Assembly: GCA_029204225.1 (NCBI GenBank)
Contig: CM055108.1
Location: 48,184,996 to 48,248,995, forward strand
Direction of reading: 5' to 3'
From: Diphasiastrum complanatum
Lineage: Eukaryota; Streptophyta; Lycopodiopsida; Lycopodiales; Lycopodiaceae
Length of the DNA: 64,000 bases
Part shown: positions 1 to 11,220 of the stretch, piece by piece
Position numbering within the stretch: the first letter of the stretch is position 1
Layout of the letters: each line of letters opens with the position of its first letter
Translations under genes and position numbers: made by a program
Notes under the pieces: generated by a model
The model's database searches: none
Seen by the model: the letters and a program-made list of their open reading frames with translations, nothing else
What the model was told of the DNA's origin: nothing

Positions 1-120
1 TTCTTGTCTTGAATACTTCAGTTCTTTATCTTTTCTAGATAAAATCTTGCATTCTTTCTTTTCAAGAAACGTTTATTTCTTTTGCTTAGTGTCACTGCTA
101 GCCTTGTTCCGCTGTCCTAA
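1..120 (+). repeat. PLE terminal repeat (pLTR), left copy, 5' part outside window
   Basis: These 120 bases match 3,637-3,756 with about two mismatches seen by eye. The copy ends in CCTAAACCCTGAAC, a short telomere-like string, just before the ORF1 ATG at 136. It is either the tail of a left pseudo-LTR or the 3' end of an upstream tandem copy. PLEs are known for both arrangements. Confidence 0.85.
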
Positions 121-135
121 ACCCTGAACTCTACC

Positions 136-1320
136 ATGGCGTCTCAAGCTGGCCCTAGCAAAAGAACACACTTTGACTTTACCGGAGCAACAACACATCA
201 GCTACTCGCACAATACATCGGGCAAGCTTCTCTAGAAGAAGCGCCGCCTCCGCAGTTTGCACCGCAACAATAGAATGCCCCGCAACCTGCGTCGGAACAT
301 CCACAAACAAATTCAGCAACAAGTCTTACAGACATTTTGCTACCTGTAGAGATCACCGGCTTCGCGAAAAAGAGCTTCGAAAGTTTCAAGAAGCAGCATC
401 TTCTTGCTGCAAAAACAGAAGCGACGCTGAAAAAGTTCACTTCTTTGAAGCAAGAAGGTCTAGTCCCTCACAGCTTCAAGATTGTCGCTCCTAAAATTCA
501 AGTGCCACACTTGGAAGTGCAAAATCTCTTGACCTCCAAACTAACAGAGATCACAGAGAAGTACCGTATGGACTGCTTCAGTGCATACATCGACGCTTTC
601 CAAACCATGAGCGACGCGCAAAAATCGTCACTTACGAACGTCTCTGTAAGTTTCAGCGACAAGTTGAAAGACCTGCTGGCACCGATCGAAGAAGTACAAC
701 CAGCCGGTTCCATCAACACCAACTCTCTTGCAACTTTCTGGGAACAGAAGCTGACCCCGGAGTTCCTCAATCTCTCGAACTCTTACCTCTTCTCTTCGCA
801 CCTTAAAGAAACTGCCAAGAAGGCAGCTTTTGCTACACGAGAAGAAGCAAGAGATCATGCCATGGATGATGCTGACACGTTGCCCAAAGAACACTCCGTT
901 GCAGAGCTCATCCGTCTGGAGGTTGCGAAACAGCTGAAACTCAAACAGCAACAACAGCGACAACCACAAAAGTTGCAGCAAACAAATCAGCGCGCAACTA
1001 CTTCTGCTCCTGCTCCTGCGACGAAACCTTAACAAAAGAAGCCGCCGCAATAGAAGCATCCTCAACAGAATCGAAATCAGAAGACAAAACCAAAAAACAG
1101 GCCAAAAAACGAGCAACAACAGAGAGGAAGGACGACTTTCTGTTCTGCTGGTCGTACTTTCTCCTCAAAGAGAAGCCAATCCATCCAAAAATCTGGGGGA
1201 TCCAGTCATCAACAACATCAATCCAAAGCTCAGAAAAATACTGCAATTGTTTACGTTCCTCCTCATCATCGCGAGAAAGGAAAAGTCATTGCAGGTCCCT
1301 CTTCTGGCTCCCGGTTCTAG
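136..1320 (+). pseudogene. PLE ORF1, unknown function, interrupted by three in-frame stops
   Basis: The ATG at 136 opens a frame of 394 codons to a TAG at 1,318, broken by TAG (271), TAA (1,030) and TAG (1,051). The longest uninterrupted piece starts at about 337 and has 231 codons. All three internal stops lie in glutamine-rich stretches where CAG or CAA would be expected, so each is one C-to-T change from glutamine. The N-terminal half is mixed charged and helical, and the C-terminal part is Q/P/S-rich and basic (residues about 260-390). I recognise no domain. Upstream ORFs are known in PLEs, and a role in RNA binding or particle formation would be inference. The 3' end overlaps the RT frame by a -1 shift, so the two may be expressed together. 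Confidence 0.6.
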
Positions 1321-1322
1321 AC

Positions 1323-3144
1323 CCAAAACTTTACACTCTTCTATTCTTCAGTAAGAAATCTTCGTTTGAAGTAGATTATAGAATAACTAATACTGCTATT
1401 CATAATCTCTCTGATAGAACACTTTCTTACGATGAGAAGAAGCTTTTAGGTTTAGGCTTGAACTACATTCCTCATCCTTTGTGCCCTCCATCTTCTGATT
1501 TATTTTCTAGCTATCTACAACTTTGTAGATCTTTTCGTCTCAGATACTTTTTCAAGACTTCTGAAGATACCTTCTCGCCATTTAAAATTTCTAGTGGCCT
1601 TTGGGAACCTCCTAACAAATTTTCCATTCTTGAAAATATCTTAGACATCGGTAAACAGTTCTTCACAGACCTCATTGATTCCCTTCCAAGGACTCACAAA
1701 CCTTACCTACCAAGAAAACTCAGAGTAGCCCTTAAACATCTAGTTTCTGATAATTCCATTATCATCAAACCGGCTGATAAAAATTTAGGACTTGCTATTC
1801 TCAACCAAACTTGGTATGAAAAGGAAGGTCTCTCCCAACTCTCAGATAACAAGGTCTATCTCTCTGTTTCTGAAATTCCTTGGGTAGAATTGTTTGACAG
1901 AATCCAGTTGGCATGTTTGAAACACTCTGCAATTTTGACTGAAGAAGAAATAAAATACATTCTCAAAATTCCTGAAAAAGGTTTTAGAGCTTGCACATTT
2001 TATCTTCTTCCCAAAATTCATAAACCTATTCTAGTCGGCAGACCCATTTGCTCCTACAATGGTTACTTTTTTGAACACGCCTCCATCTGGCTTCATCACC
2101 AACTTCTTCCTGTCTTACTGCAACAACCTCAGCATCTCACTGACTCCCTCACCTCATAAAAGAGGTTTCAGATCTTACCTTACCTACAAATGTCTTACTC
2201 TTCACTTTTGATGTAGAATCACTATATCCTAGTATTCCTACAGAAGAGGGACTGCATGCTTTAAGAGCTTTGATCTCAAAGGCAGGGTTTTCAGCCAGCA
2301 GAATCAACCTGATTATGACATTGGCCTCTATAGTGCTAAGACACCACTATTTGGAATTCAACAGTCAATTCTGGTTACAAATTCAAGGCACAGCTATGGG
2401 AAGCAACTTTGCTGCAGTTTACGCCTGTCTTTTTCTATGTTATTTGGAACAAAGCAGGGAAGATTTCTCTCAGTTGATCTACTACAAACGATACATAGAT
2501 GACGCGTTTGGCATTTGGAATGACAGCATAGATAGCTTGCATATGTTTTTAGACAACTATAACATGCAAGTTAAAGATGTAATCAAAATCACTCGTTCCG
2601 TCTCTGATAAAGAAGCTGACATTTTAGATATTCACTTTTTCAAAGATGAACACTTTCAAGTTAGCGGCAAGCTCTCTTCTAGATGTTACCAAAAAGCTCT
2701 CAATAGATATCAGTATCTACCTTGGTCTTCTTGGCATCCTAAGCATCAAAAAGAGTCTTTTATCACAGGAGAAATGCGCAGATACATCATCAGGGAAAGC
2801 ACCAGAACCGGATTTGAAGAGCTTAAAATTCAGTTTTACAAGCGACTTCGAGCTCGTGGTTATCCTTTTCAGATAATCAAGAAATGCTTTAACAAGGTTT
2901 CTTACAAGCAACGGCACGCTCTTCTCCACAACGTAAAGGGAAAAGGGCCCCTCTGGTTATTAAACTCGACTACTCTAGTGGTACAAGAGCTTTAAATCTG
3001 GGGGTCACCCTAAACCCTAAACTACACCGGCTCTGCCAACAAGTCCCGGAGCTGCAAGACATGCCAAAGCCTATTGTATGCTGGAGAAATCCAGTTAACC
3101 TCAAGCATTTTTTGGTTAAGTCCAAATTTATCTCAAAAGCTTAA
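1323..3144 (+). pseudogene. PLE reverse transcriptase, frameshifted
   Basis: Three frames join into one RT. The first runs to the TAA at 2,157, the second from about 2,159 to about 2,940, and the third to the TAA at 3,142. Visible blocks in order are an N-terminal LSYDEKKLLGLGLNY region, IIKPADKNLGLAI, FYLLPKIHKP with GRPICS, FTFDVESLYPSIP (first catalytic Asp), GTAMGSNFAAVYACL, YKRYIDDAFGIW (catalytic DD), a basic thumb region, and a terminal part with PKPIVCWRNPVNLKHFLV. The last block is typical of the end of PLE and related RTs. The shifts near 2,157 and 2,940 look like single-base indels, the second beside a G/A-rich run. No endonuclease reading frame follows. The protein would copy its own RNA at a chromosome end. 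Confidence 0.85.
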
Positions 3145-3522
3145 CCCTGGTCATTTTTGGAGCCTATTCTGGGATTTTCATCACTTATGCTAAAATTTCA
3201 TATATAACTTGACCCTAAATATTTTAGGGTTTTTAAGAAAAAACCAGTTTTTATTATGCTTGTTTTAAGCCCCCCAGTGGTTTAGAGCCATTACGCATGT
3301 AATTCTGATGTATTTTGAGCAAGTTATGATAGTTCAGGACCAAAAATCAGGTCTCTAGCTTAATTTTTTAAAATTTTTAGCGCCACTGGTACAACGGCTA
3401 TTACCACCGTCTCCGTTCTTGGAAAGTGGGGCCCTGTCATCAGCGTGCCACGTAAGCAATCCCAGTCTCGCTCACTTGGAGTATATATGAGACAAAAAAC
3501 CTTTGTAAAACTCACTCTTTAC
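3145..3522 (+). other. PLE 3' noncoding region
   Basis: This stretch has no open frame of note. It is AT-rich and ends in the TATA box and ribozyme. Part of it probably belongs to the terminal repeat, but the left copy is cut off by the window start, so the border cannot be placed. Confidence 0.6.
3482..3488 (+). promoter_or_regulatory. Putative TATA box upstream of the hammerhead
   Basis: TATATATG lies about 40 bases upstream of the first hammerhead base. A start site about 30 bases downstream would put the ribozyme at the very 5' end of transcripts. If the same box exists in the left terminal repeat, it would drive ORF1 and the RT. This is a motif match only. Confidence 0.4.
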
Positions 3523-3578
3523 GGTGTTCCACTGATGAGCTTGAGCGATCAAGCGAAACTAGTTTGGAATTAAACACC
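3523..3578 (+). ncRNA. Type I hammerhead ribozyme
   Basis: All core positions are present. CUGAUGA is at 3,532-3,538 and GAA at 3,555-3,557, with A15.1 at 3,558 paired to U16.1 at 3,563 and H17 = U at 3,564, so cleavage is predicted after 3,564. Stem II is a perfect 6-bp helix (GCTTGA / TCAAGC) closed by a GCGA tetraloop. Stem I pairs 3,527-3,531 with 3,565-3,569 and 3,523-3,526 with 3,575-3,578, leaving a 5-nt bulge (UUAAA). Stem III is the 6-nt palindrome ACUAGU, too short for a normal hairpin loop. Such minimal stem III forms are known from PLE hammerheads and may act as dimers. Hammerheads in PLE terminal repeats are an established finding. Confidence 0.9.
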
Positions 3579-3636
3579 TCTTGTAATAGAGATTCAGTTT
3601 CTCACGTTATCTGTCTCTGCTCCATCTTTCATATCG

Positions 3637-3756
3637 TTCTTGTCTTGAATGCTTCAGTTCTTTATTTTTTCTAGATAAAATCTTGCATTCTTTCTTTTCA
3701 AGAAACGTTTATTTCTTTTGCTTAGTGTCACTGCTAGCCTTGTTCCGCTGTCCTAA
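3637..3756 (+). repeat. PLE terminal repeat, right copy
   Basis: A direct repeat of 1-120 with about two substitutions. It runs straight into telomere repeats at its 3' end, which marks the 3' terminus of the element. Confidence 0.85.
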
Positions 3757-3884
3757 ACCCTAAACCCTGAACCCTGAACCCCGGACCCTGAACCCCGAAC
3801 CCTGAACCCTGAACCCCGAACCCTGAACCCTAAACCCTAAACCCTAAACCCTAAATCCTAAAACTGTGAGGGTTTAGGGTTTAG
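3752..3884 (+). repeat. Degenerate telomere-repeat tract
   Basis: About fifteen 7-8 base units of CCCTAAA mixed with the variants CCCTGAA and CCCCGAA, ending near 3,863. After a 4-base spacer, two units of the opposite strand (GGGTTTA) follow at 3,868-3,884. The tract follows the sense 3' end of the PLE, as expected if cDNA synthesis was primed on a G-rich telomere overhang. It is now either interstitial or subtelomeric; the window cannot say which. Confidence 0.9.
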
Positions 3885-4799
3885 ATGAATGAGTTGAGAA
3901 AAAGGTGTCGTATGTTAGAACAAAAAATAAGCTCAAAGAGGTAAGGCGAACATGAACGAGACACGAACTCGAACAAGAAACGAACTTGAACAGAAAATAT
4001 TCGTGTGCATCGGAACGAGCTATACGACTCTCTCCGTAAGCATGACTATGCCTATCAGAACGAACAAAATGGTAGTGATGGGAATCACAGTCATTCTTGA
4101 TTATGTAGCCAAGCTTTAATAAATGAATGAAGCTCCAGAAGAATGGTTTGTCGTGAATAGTAAGACGAACTATTCGTTGCAAATGATTGACGAAGTGCTA
4201 GACGGTGCTCGACTGATAATTAGTTGCGAATGATTCGCGAAATACAAGACCAAATGTTAGTCGTCTATTACCAGAAAGAACAACTAGAAATTTCAGACAA
4301 AATGAATAATAAGCATAACAATATTACCATAGATCTAAACACAGAACAAAGAACTATATCAGATTAAGTATATCATGTATACATGTCAATAATGCGGTAG
4401 AGCACAAGACAATAACGGACAAAACCGCGTGCCCTACAAAGCTTATACAATCTATAAAGGAATAAAACCTTATTGTTGACAATCAAGAATCAATGCGCAA
4501 GGCATCTACTTCGTCTCATTCACTCATAACTCATTAACTTGAATACGCAAATGGTATCCAGTATATATACATTATATTACAGGTAAGCAGATGTGAAAAG
4601 TATAGAGTGGATGTGTTGTCTGTAAGAGATTGTGGGTGGCCGTAGTCGTTGTCCAGTCTATTAGTGCAACTGCATGGGGTGGGCATGAAAAGGGTGCGAC
4701 GTCAATCAGTGCTGAGGTGATCGTTGGTGATGACAATGCAAAGTGCGTCACTCTTACGAGTAGCCTTAGGATTAGATTTACAGGGTGCCTTTGCTTATA
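3885..4799. other. No gene seen; LTR-like debris
   Basis: AT-rich DNA with scattered TTCGCGAA-like words, plus GATTATGTAGCCAA (near 4,095), which also occurs near 17,605 in an LTR of family H. It is probably an old LTR fragment on the - strand. No coding evidence. Confidence 0.3.
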
Positions 4800-5012
4800 G
4801 GGCACCTTTAGCATTGTATAAGATAGTGTCCCCTTTTCGCCTGTCACCATAACGTGTGTAAAAACGTAGTGTCACGATTCTTTCGTCTTTTCTTCGTCTG
4901 TTTGGGAGGAAAGCAAGAGGAAGAAGGGGACGAAGATGAAGAGGATGAAGGTGAAGACGAAGGACAAGATTCGGCATCGGACAATGATGAGGGAGAAGAG
5001 AGCGATGACTAA
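4800..5012 (+). pseudogene. Possible C-terminal coding remnant with acidic tail
   Basis: A frame ending at TAA 5,010 encodes about 35 residues made largely of E, D and G, closing in EGEESDD, after a hydrophobic stretch. Acidic tails like this end many plant hAT transposases and some nuclear proteins. There is no start and no recognisable upstream domain, so this may be chance. Confidence 0.2.
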
Positions 5013-5799
5013 GATGTTTTTAAGTATTTCTTAGATATGATATGTTTTTTTTATTTGCAAAAGTAGAAAAGAGGGTGTTAGCATCAAAGCCCTAGTTAGA
5101 AAATGTGAATATGTACACTTTTTTGAAGTATGAATATAAAATCATTTCTATCTCACCATCTATGAATTGATTATTTGTTATAAATTCATTGTAAACTTAT
5201 ACAAATAATTAAAAATAAAAAAATCAATTTGAGATGTTAAAAATAACTCATTTACTTTTCCAAAGATTATTACAGCGATGACAGATTTATGATGTGTTTG
5301 TTCAAGCAACAACAGGCGCCAAATGTTTACCGATCTCCTACTCTAGAGGATCTGCTGGCTATTTTCTTGTTCTTTCTTCTTGTTTCAGAACAATTTTTGC
5401 CTGTTACCAGACTCGTTGGGCATTTATTAGATGTTTTCTTGTTATTACAATGCCCAGATCAGGCAGAATGATGATTCAGATGTTGTAGTATTGTCCTTCC
5501 TGTAAGAGGACATCAAGTCTTTCACTCTTGCACTGAAGCATATGCATAAACAACCACAATCAATCAAGCATGCATGCCAAAATGTTTAACCATAAAATCA
5601 ACATGCAGAACCGTTGAATAATGATTGAAATTCTACTCTACTGCTCTAGAAATCAGATACAATCAGATCCTAACATTCTACACTTGCATAAATCCACAAA
5701 ACAAATACTCTATAGAACTCAGAGTTGTGCAAAGATGGAGAAATTGTAACCCAGAATATGAGCATGAAAAAATTTAGCAAAAATTTTACTCTTGCATGA
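5013..5799. other. No gene seen
   Basis: AT-rich sequence. Short open frames near 5,289-5,488 have no recognisable content. Confidence 0.4.
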
Positions 5800-6040
5800 A
5801 TCATTGTGCCGCAAGATGATCAACCAAGGCACCATAGCCTTGGCGATATCCAATGTTGTTCTTGGCATTTGCATATAGTCAAACAAACTTGACAAATTGT
5901 CTCATGTGTGGTAGATTGACAAATGTATCCTGTAAAAACCACTGGTTGCTAATTTGTGCCATGATCTCGCTAGCAGTATGTTCGACATTCAAATGGCCTT
6001 TGGGATATGTGATTTAGGGCAGCCTCTGGTGGTTCAGAGT
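5800..6040 (-). pseudogene. Ty3 integrase, N-terminal zinc-finger remnant
   Basis: Read on the - strand, GHLNVEHTASEIMAQISNQW is followed by an M-x2-FV segment. This is the H-x3-H half of a Ty3-type integrase HHCC finger (GH-x4-T-x-I, then W-x4-V). The Cys half is damaged and includes a TGA. On the - strand this finger lies downstream of the catalytic-core piece at 6,681-6,960, the wrong order for one integrase, so the two come from separate or rearranged copies. Confidence 0.5.
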
Positions 6041-6378
6041 ATTGCCTTCAGTTCCAAGGCACTGTCCTTACAATGAGGGTGCTAACAGATCATGGCCATG
6101 GTGATCGTGGACATCCTTAGTCCACTAAAATCCCATACTCTACGTGTTTAGGAGCTACCCTGATATCTTATCTATGAATACTCAATCGTAGAATATATAG
6201 TCGCTCATTCTCTCAGAGACTAAACCATGCCTGTGTGAATGATGCTAATGCCAGAGTATGTTTCTTGCAGTAACATTGGTGAATACGTTCTTAATAGTGA
6301 ATGAGTGACGAATAGCAGAGGACATCTTGATAACTCAATAATGAGCTCAATCAAGGAACTTCAAACCCTCCTATAAAG

Positions 6379-6602
6379 TTGGTCTTCAATACTTTCTCAA
6401 CAAAACAATGTCCTAAAGGTTGGAATGGATTTCAATATGTAAATGTCAAATAAGTGACGAACATCTCTAAAATTGGATTGATGGTAAAAGTTGGTTTTCA
6501 ATACTTTCCCAACAAAACAATGTCCTAAAGGTTGGAATGGATTTCAATATGTAAATGTCAAATAAGTGACGAACATCTCTAAAAGTGAATTGATGGTAAA
6601 AT
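6379..6602. repeat. 112-bp tandem duplication
   Basis: 6,379-6,490 and 6,491-6,602 are adjacent copies that differ at only a few positions, so the duplication is recent relative to the surrounding decayed Ty3 DNA. Confidence 0.85.
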
Positions 6603-6680
6603 GTGCACCCTCTCATACTTCATGACTCTATCACCCTCATAATCCATACATGTTCTAATGAATGCCCATAGAGCAGCATG

Positions 6681-6960
6681 TTACTTGTGCTCCCAATCAG
6701 ATATACTAGCTTCAACTGTTTTCATGATCACGCTACATAGGATCTTATTGGATGATTTTGCATGTCCGTTGCCGTGAGGATAATAGGACGTGCTGAATCT
6801 ATGGATCACGAAGAATTCCTCCAATAGGACCTTGATGGTCTCATTGACGAAATGGCTTTCGCGATCGCTTACGATTTCCACCGGGCATCCAAAGCGCACA
6901 ATGATATTTTCATACAGAAACTTGGCAGTTGCTCGAGCGTTGTTGGATTGTTCTCCTTCT
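6681..6960 (-). pseudogene. Ty3 integrase catalytic-core fragment
   Basis: The - strand encodes FGCPVEIVSDRESHFVNE followed by HRFSTSYYPHGNGHAKSSNK. These match the second catalytic Asp region (SDRGTHF) and the third block (PQANGQAEssNK) of Ty3 integrases. The third acidic residue region is changed (GHAK), and the frame ends soon after, so the protein is inactive. Related sequence upstream on the same strand reaches about 6,960. Confidence 0.75.
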
Positions 6961-7554
6961 TACCAATCGACTAATTTTAATCTTCATCGAATTTTTTCGT
7001 GTGTTTACACAATCTTGGAGGATGACTAATTGCGGTTTAAAGCAGTAGCTTTGCCCGATAGATCAGCTCTATTTGAGCTATACATTGGAATCGTCGCCTG
7101 AGTCAGAATCGTTGGATTCCATCAGTGGCTTTCAGAACAAAATATTGGTTTCCGTCAGAACCTCGATCTTTTCAGTAGACGTTTTATTTCACGACAAAGC
7201 TCAAATTTATTCATATGAATAATGGTATCAAAAGTCACAAGAGTCTCAAGAGCAGTAGTTTTGTGTAAGGCAGCCAATCTTCAAACTTGTATTTCTTTTT
7301 CAGTCAAGTGTGGAATGGGAGAACCTTGGCCACCGTTACCAAGGTGAGAAGGTCCCTAAAGTCTCCAGTAGCTTCTTAGCCACCTCTTGTTGTTGTTTGA
7401 AGCGATCTGGATTTTCATGGAATCCTTTCTTCACAAACTTCAAGTCTTCCTTGTGTCTTGATTCAGATTGATATTCTAGACCTGAGATATATATGGCTTC
7501 AAGATATACTTTAACTTCACTATAATAAAAAATGAAGGTTGTTGCCACCATTCA
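6961..7554. other. No clear gene; probable Ty3 or LTR debris
   Basis: Short - strand frames (for example 7,336-7,551) are rich in K, E and Q but show no recognisable motif. Confidence 0.3.
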
Positions 7555-7676
7555 GACTCTAAAACCCATACCAACAGAGATGGATAAGATCTATTAGAGT
7601 TTATGGCTTCTATAAAAAGATCTTAGAGTTTCATTGGATCTTAATGATCTGATTTTCCTTCACATGGTATCAGAGC
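7555..7676 (+). mobile_element. Copia LTR end with primer-binding site
   Basis: TGGTATCAGAGC at 7,665-7,676 is complementary to the 3' end of initiator tRNA-Met. The preceding bases end in CA, as LTRs do. A TATAAAAA string lies near 7,612. The LTR body is not defined. Confidence 0.5.
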
Positions 7677-8002
7677 TTTGGTGTTTTGAACTTGCCTATC
7701 ATGAACATGGTCTCCTTTCCATCTTGAGATGTAGTAGATGCTCCTCCTCTTGTAGAAGCCTAAACTCCTCATTCACCAAAATTTCTTGCAAATCCACCAT
7801 ACTTGGCAAAGCCTTTTGAATATCAAAACTTTGAACAAGATTAGGGCCTATCCGCAACATGCTTCTAAGGTGGAACCAGTTGCCAAGGTTATAGTTGAAA
7901 AGCTTGATACAAAATTCTACCATGCCAAATCCCCACACTATCCATGGGATCTTTGCGAGGAGGAGACCATCTTTCAAATTGATGACGAGATCAAAGTTAG
8001 CC

Positions 8003-8705
8003 CTTGTTAAGTGTTATTTAGACTACATTAGCCCCTTATTGGCCTATCCTAAAGAGAGAACTACCTTGTTCTTAAGGCTAATAGCTCTTTTTGGGCCTAC
8101 AATGCTTACATTGGACATTCTAATGTATTGATAAGCACTGATGTACTAAAAGTACATGAAAACCCCCCTACTTAAACATTTTTGTCCTAAAAATTGAAGA
8201 CGCTTGTGTGATCAGCTTGATCGCCTTGGTTAAGTAGTCACGATTGAGAATGTGTTGTCCAAAAAAATATTGCCTCATTATAGATCCAAACTGTCGAATT
8301 GAATCAATTTTGTTAATTTTGAACTGTAATTCTTATTCCCATGAAGATAAAATGATGGTTGAAGAAGAAATTGATGAAGCACCATATTGGTTGTTGGCGA
8401 CCAATCTATATGGAATGGGTAGAGTGTATCACTGCAATTTCTCTTTTGTCTGCTTCCTCGACATCATAACAAATTGGATGATCTATTCAATTCCTTTAGG
8501 ATCATATTAGCATTGAATCTGGCTATGCTGGCATGAAAATTTTGCCATGTTGTTTGATAGTCACTTTGTTGTTCAATCCAAATGCTTCAATGATAACCAT
8601 GAGCCTTGCATTTGAATTGTTAAGATCCCACATGAAGGAATTATTGTCATGATCAATTACCAATATAAGAGCTAATATGTTGGGTAGAATGCCATACTTG
8701 GCCAT
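8003..8705 (-). mobile_element. Fragment of gag-only element family (3' coding end plus start of 3' LTR)
   Basis: Reverse-complemented, this block matches the element at 40,770-44,180. 8,161-8,520 matches about 43,310-43,645 (end of the long ORF and 3' noncoding region). About 8,003-8,160 matches the first 155 bp of its LTR (starting TGTCATGTACTTTTAG there). The match weakens above 8,520. This shows the element is a repeated family. Confidence 0.7.
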
Positions 8706-8749
8706 CTATACATTCAAATTCTTCAATGCACTTTTGTACAAAAGTAAAC

Positions 8750-9060
8750 TTTTACCATGGCATGTGTGTTGTAAGTTCATGGGTAGAAGCCTAAATAAAT
8801 TCTAAACACCGTCGCATGTGTATTGTAAGTCCACATGTGAGTAAATACTTGTTAGTAAACTTTATCATGGCATGTGTGTTGTAAGTTCATGGGTCGAAGC
8901 TTAAATAAATTCTAAACTTCTAAGATAGAAACTTAAACTTAGAACTTAAGCTTAAGAAATTTACGCTTAGAAATAAAAGATTCTAAGTTATCTTAAGCTC
9001 TAAAATTTAGAGACTCAAGTTTAGAGATTCTAAGTTCTAAGTTCTGAGTTCTAAGTTAAA
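8750..9060. repeat. Direct repeat R1, left copy, with internal ~59-bp units
   Basis: Three units built on GGCATGTGTGTTGTAAG start near 8,760, 8,815 and 8,872, followed by an AACTTAAGCTTA-rich stretch. The order of the second and third units, and the rich stretch, recur at 11,988-12,190. The 70 bp after it (9,065-9,140) matches 18,980-19,045 in inverse orientation. Confidence 0.7.
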
Positions 9061-9140
9061 AGTTGAGAAGCCTTAGAATGGCAAGTTAGAATCTAATCTC
9101 ATAAGTTAGTGGAAGCTTATGGAAGGCCCTTCATGTTATA

Positions 9141-11133
<1,993 letters not shown>

Positions 11134-11141
11134 TATATAAA
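11134..11141 (+). promoter_or_regulatory. TATA box of the cysteine-rich peptide gene
   Basis: TATATAAA lies 80-87 bases upstream of the ATG at 11,221. It is followed by a (CT)n leader (11,146-11,203), a common 5' UTR feature in plants. Confidence 0.55.
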
Positions 11142-11143
11142 TG

Positions 11144-11145
<2 letters not shown>

Positions 11146-11203
<58 letters not shown>
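11146..11203. repeat. (CT)n microsatellite in putative 5' UTR
   Basis: About 29 CT units lie between the TATA box and the start codon at 11,221. Confidence 0.95.
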
Positions 11204-11205
<2 letters not shown>

Positions 11206-11220
11206 CCCATTCATTAAACA

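Larger units (their letters stand above)
1..3756 (+). mobile_element. Penelope-like retroelement (PLE), endonuclease-deficient type
   Basis: The element runs in the + direction: terminal-repeat tail (1-120), ORF1 (136-1,320), reverse transcriptase (about 1,323-3,144), TATA box, hammerhead ribozyme and a second terminal repeat (3,637-3,756), followed directly by telomere repeats. The RT carries PLE hallmarks: LPKIHKP, FTFDVESLYPSI, GTAMGSNF and YKRYIDD. No GIY-YIG domain follows it. Known families of this type (Athena, Coprina) lack the endonuclease and sit at telomeres. In this copy the coding regions carry stops and frameshifts, so it is not autonomous as it stands. The element starts left of the window, so full length and full repeat length are unknown. 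Confidence 0.88.

Noticed and set aside
136-1320. Alternative genetic code (UAR = Gln) in the PLE ORF1
   Set aside because: Nearby ORFs in the window use normal stops, the RT also has ordinary frameshifts, and the gag-only ORF shows the same C-to-T pattern with TGA. Decay is simpler.
3868-3884. Telomere fusion point
   Set aside because: A fusion reads TTTAGGG into CCCTAAA on one strand. Here the order is the reverse, so it is not a head-to-head fusion.
5800-6040. IGYRQG motif on the - strand suggesting a TBC (Rab-GAP) domain
   Set aside because: The upstream part reads GHLNVEHTASEI...W, the zinc finger of a Ty3 integrase, and other integrase pieces lie nearby. The motif is a chance resemblance.
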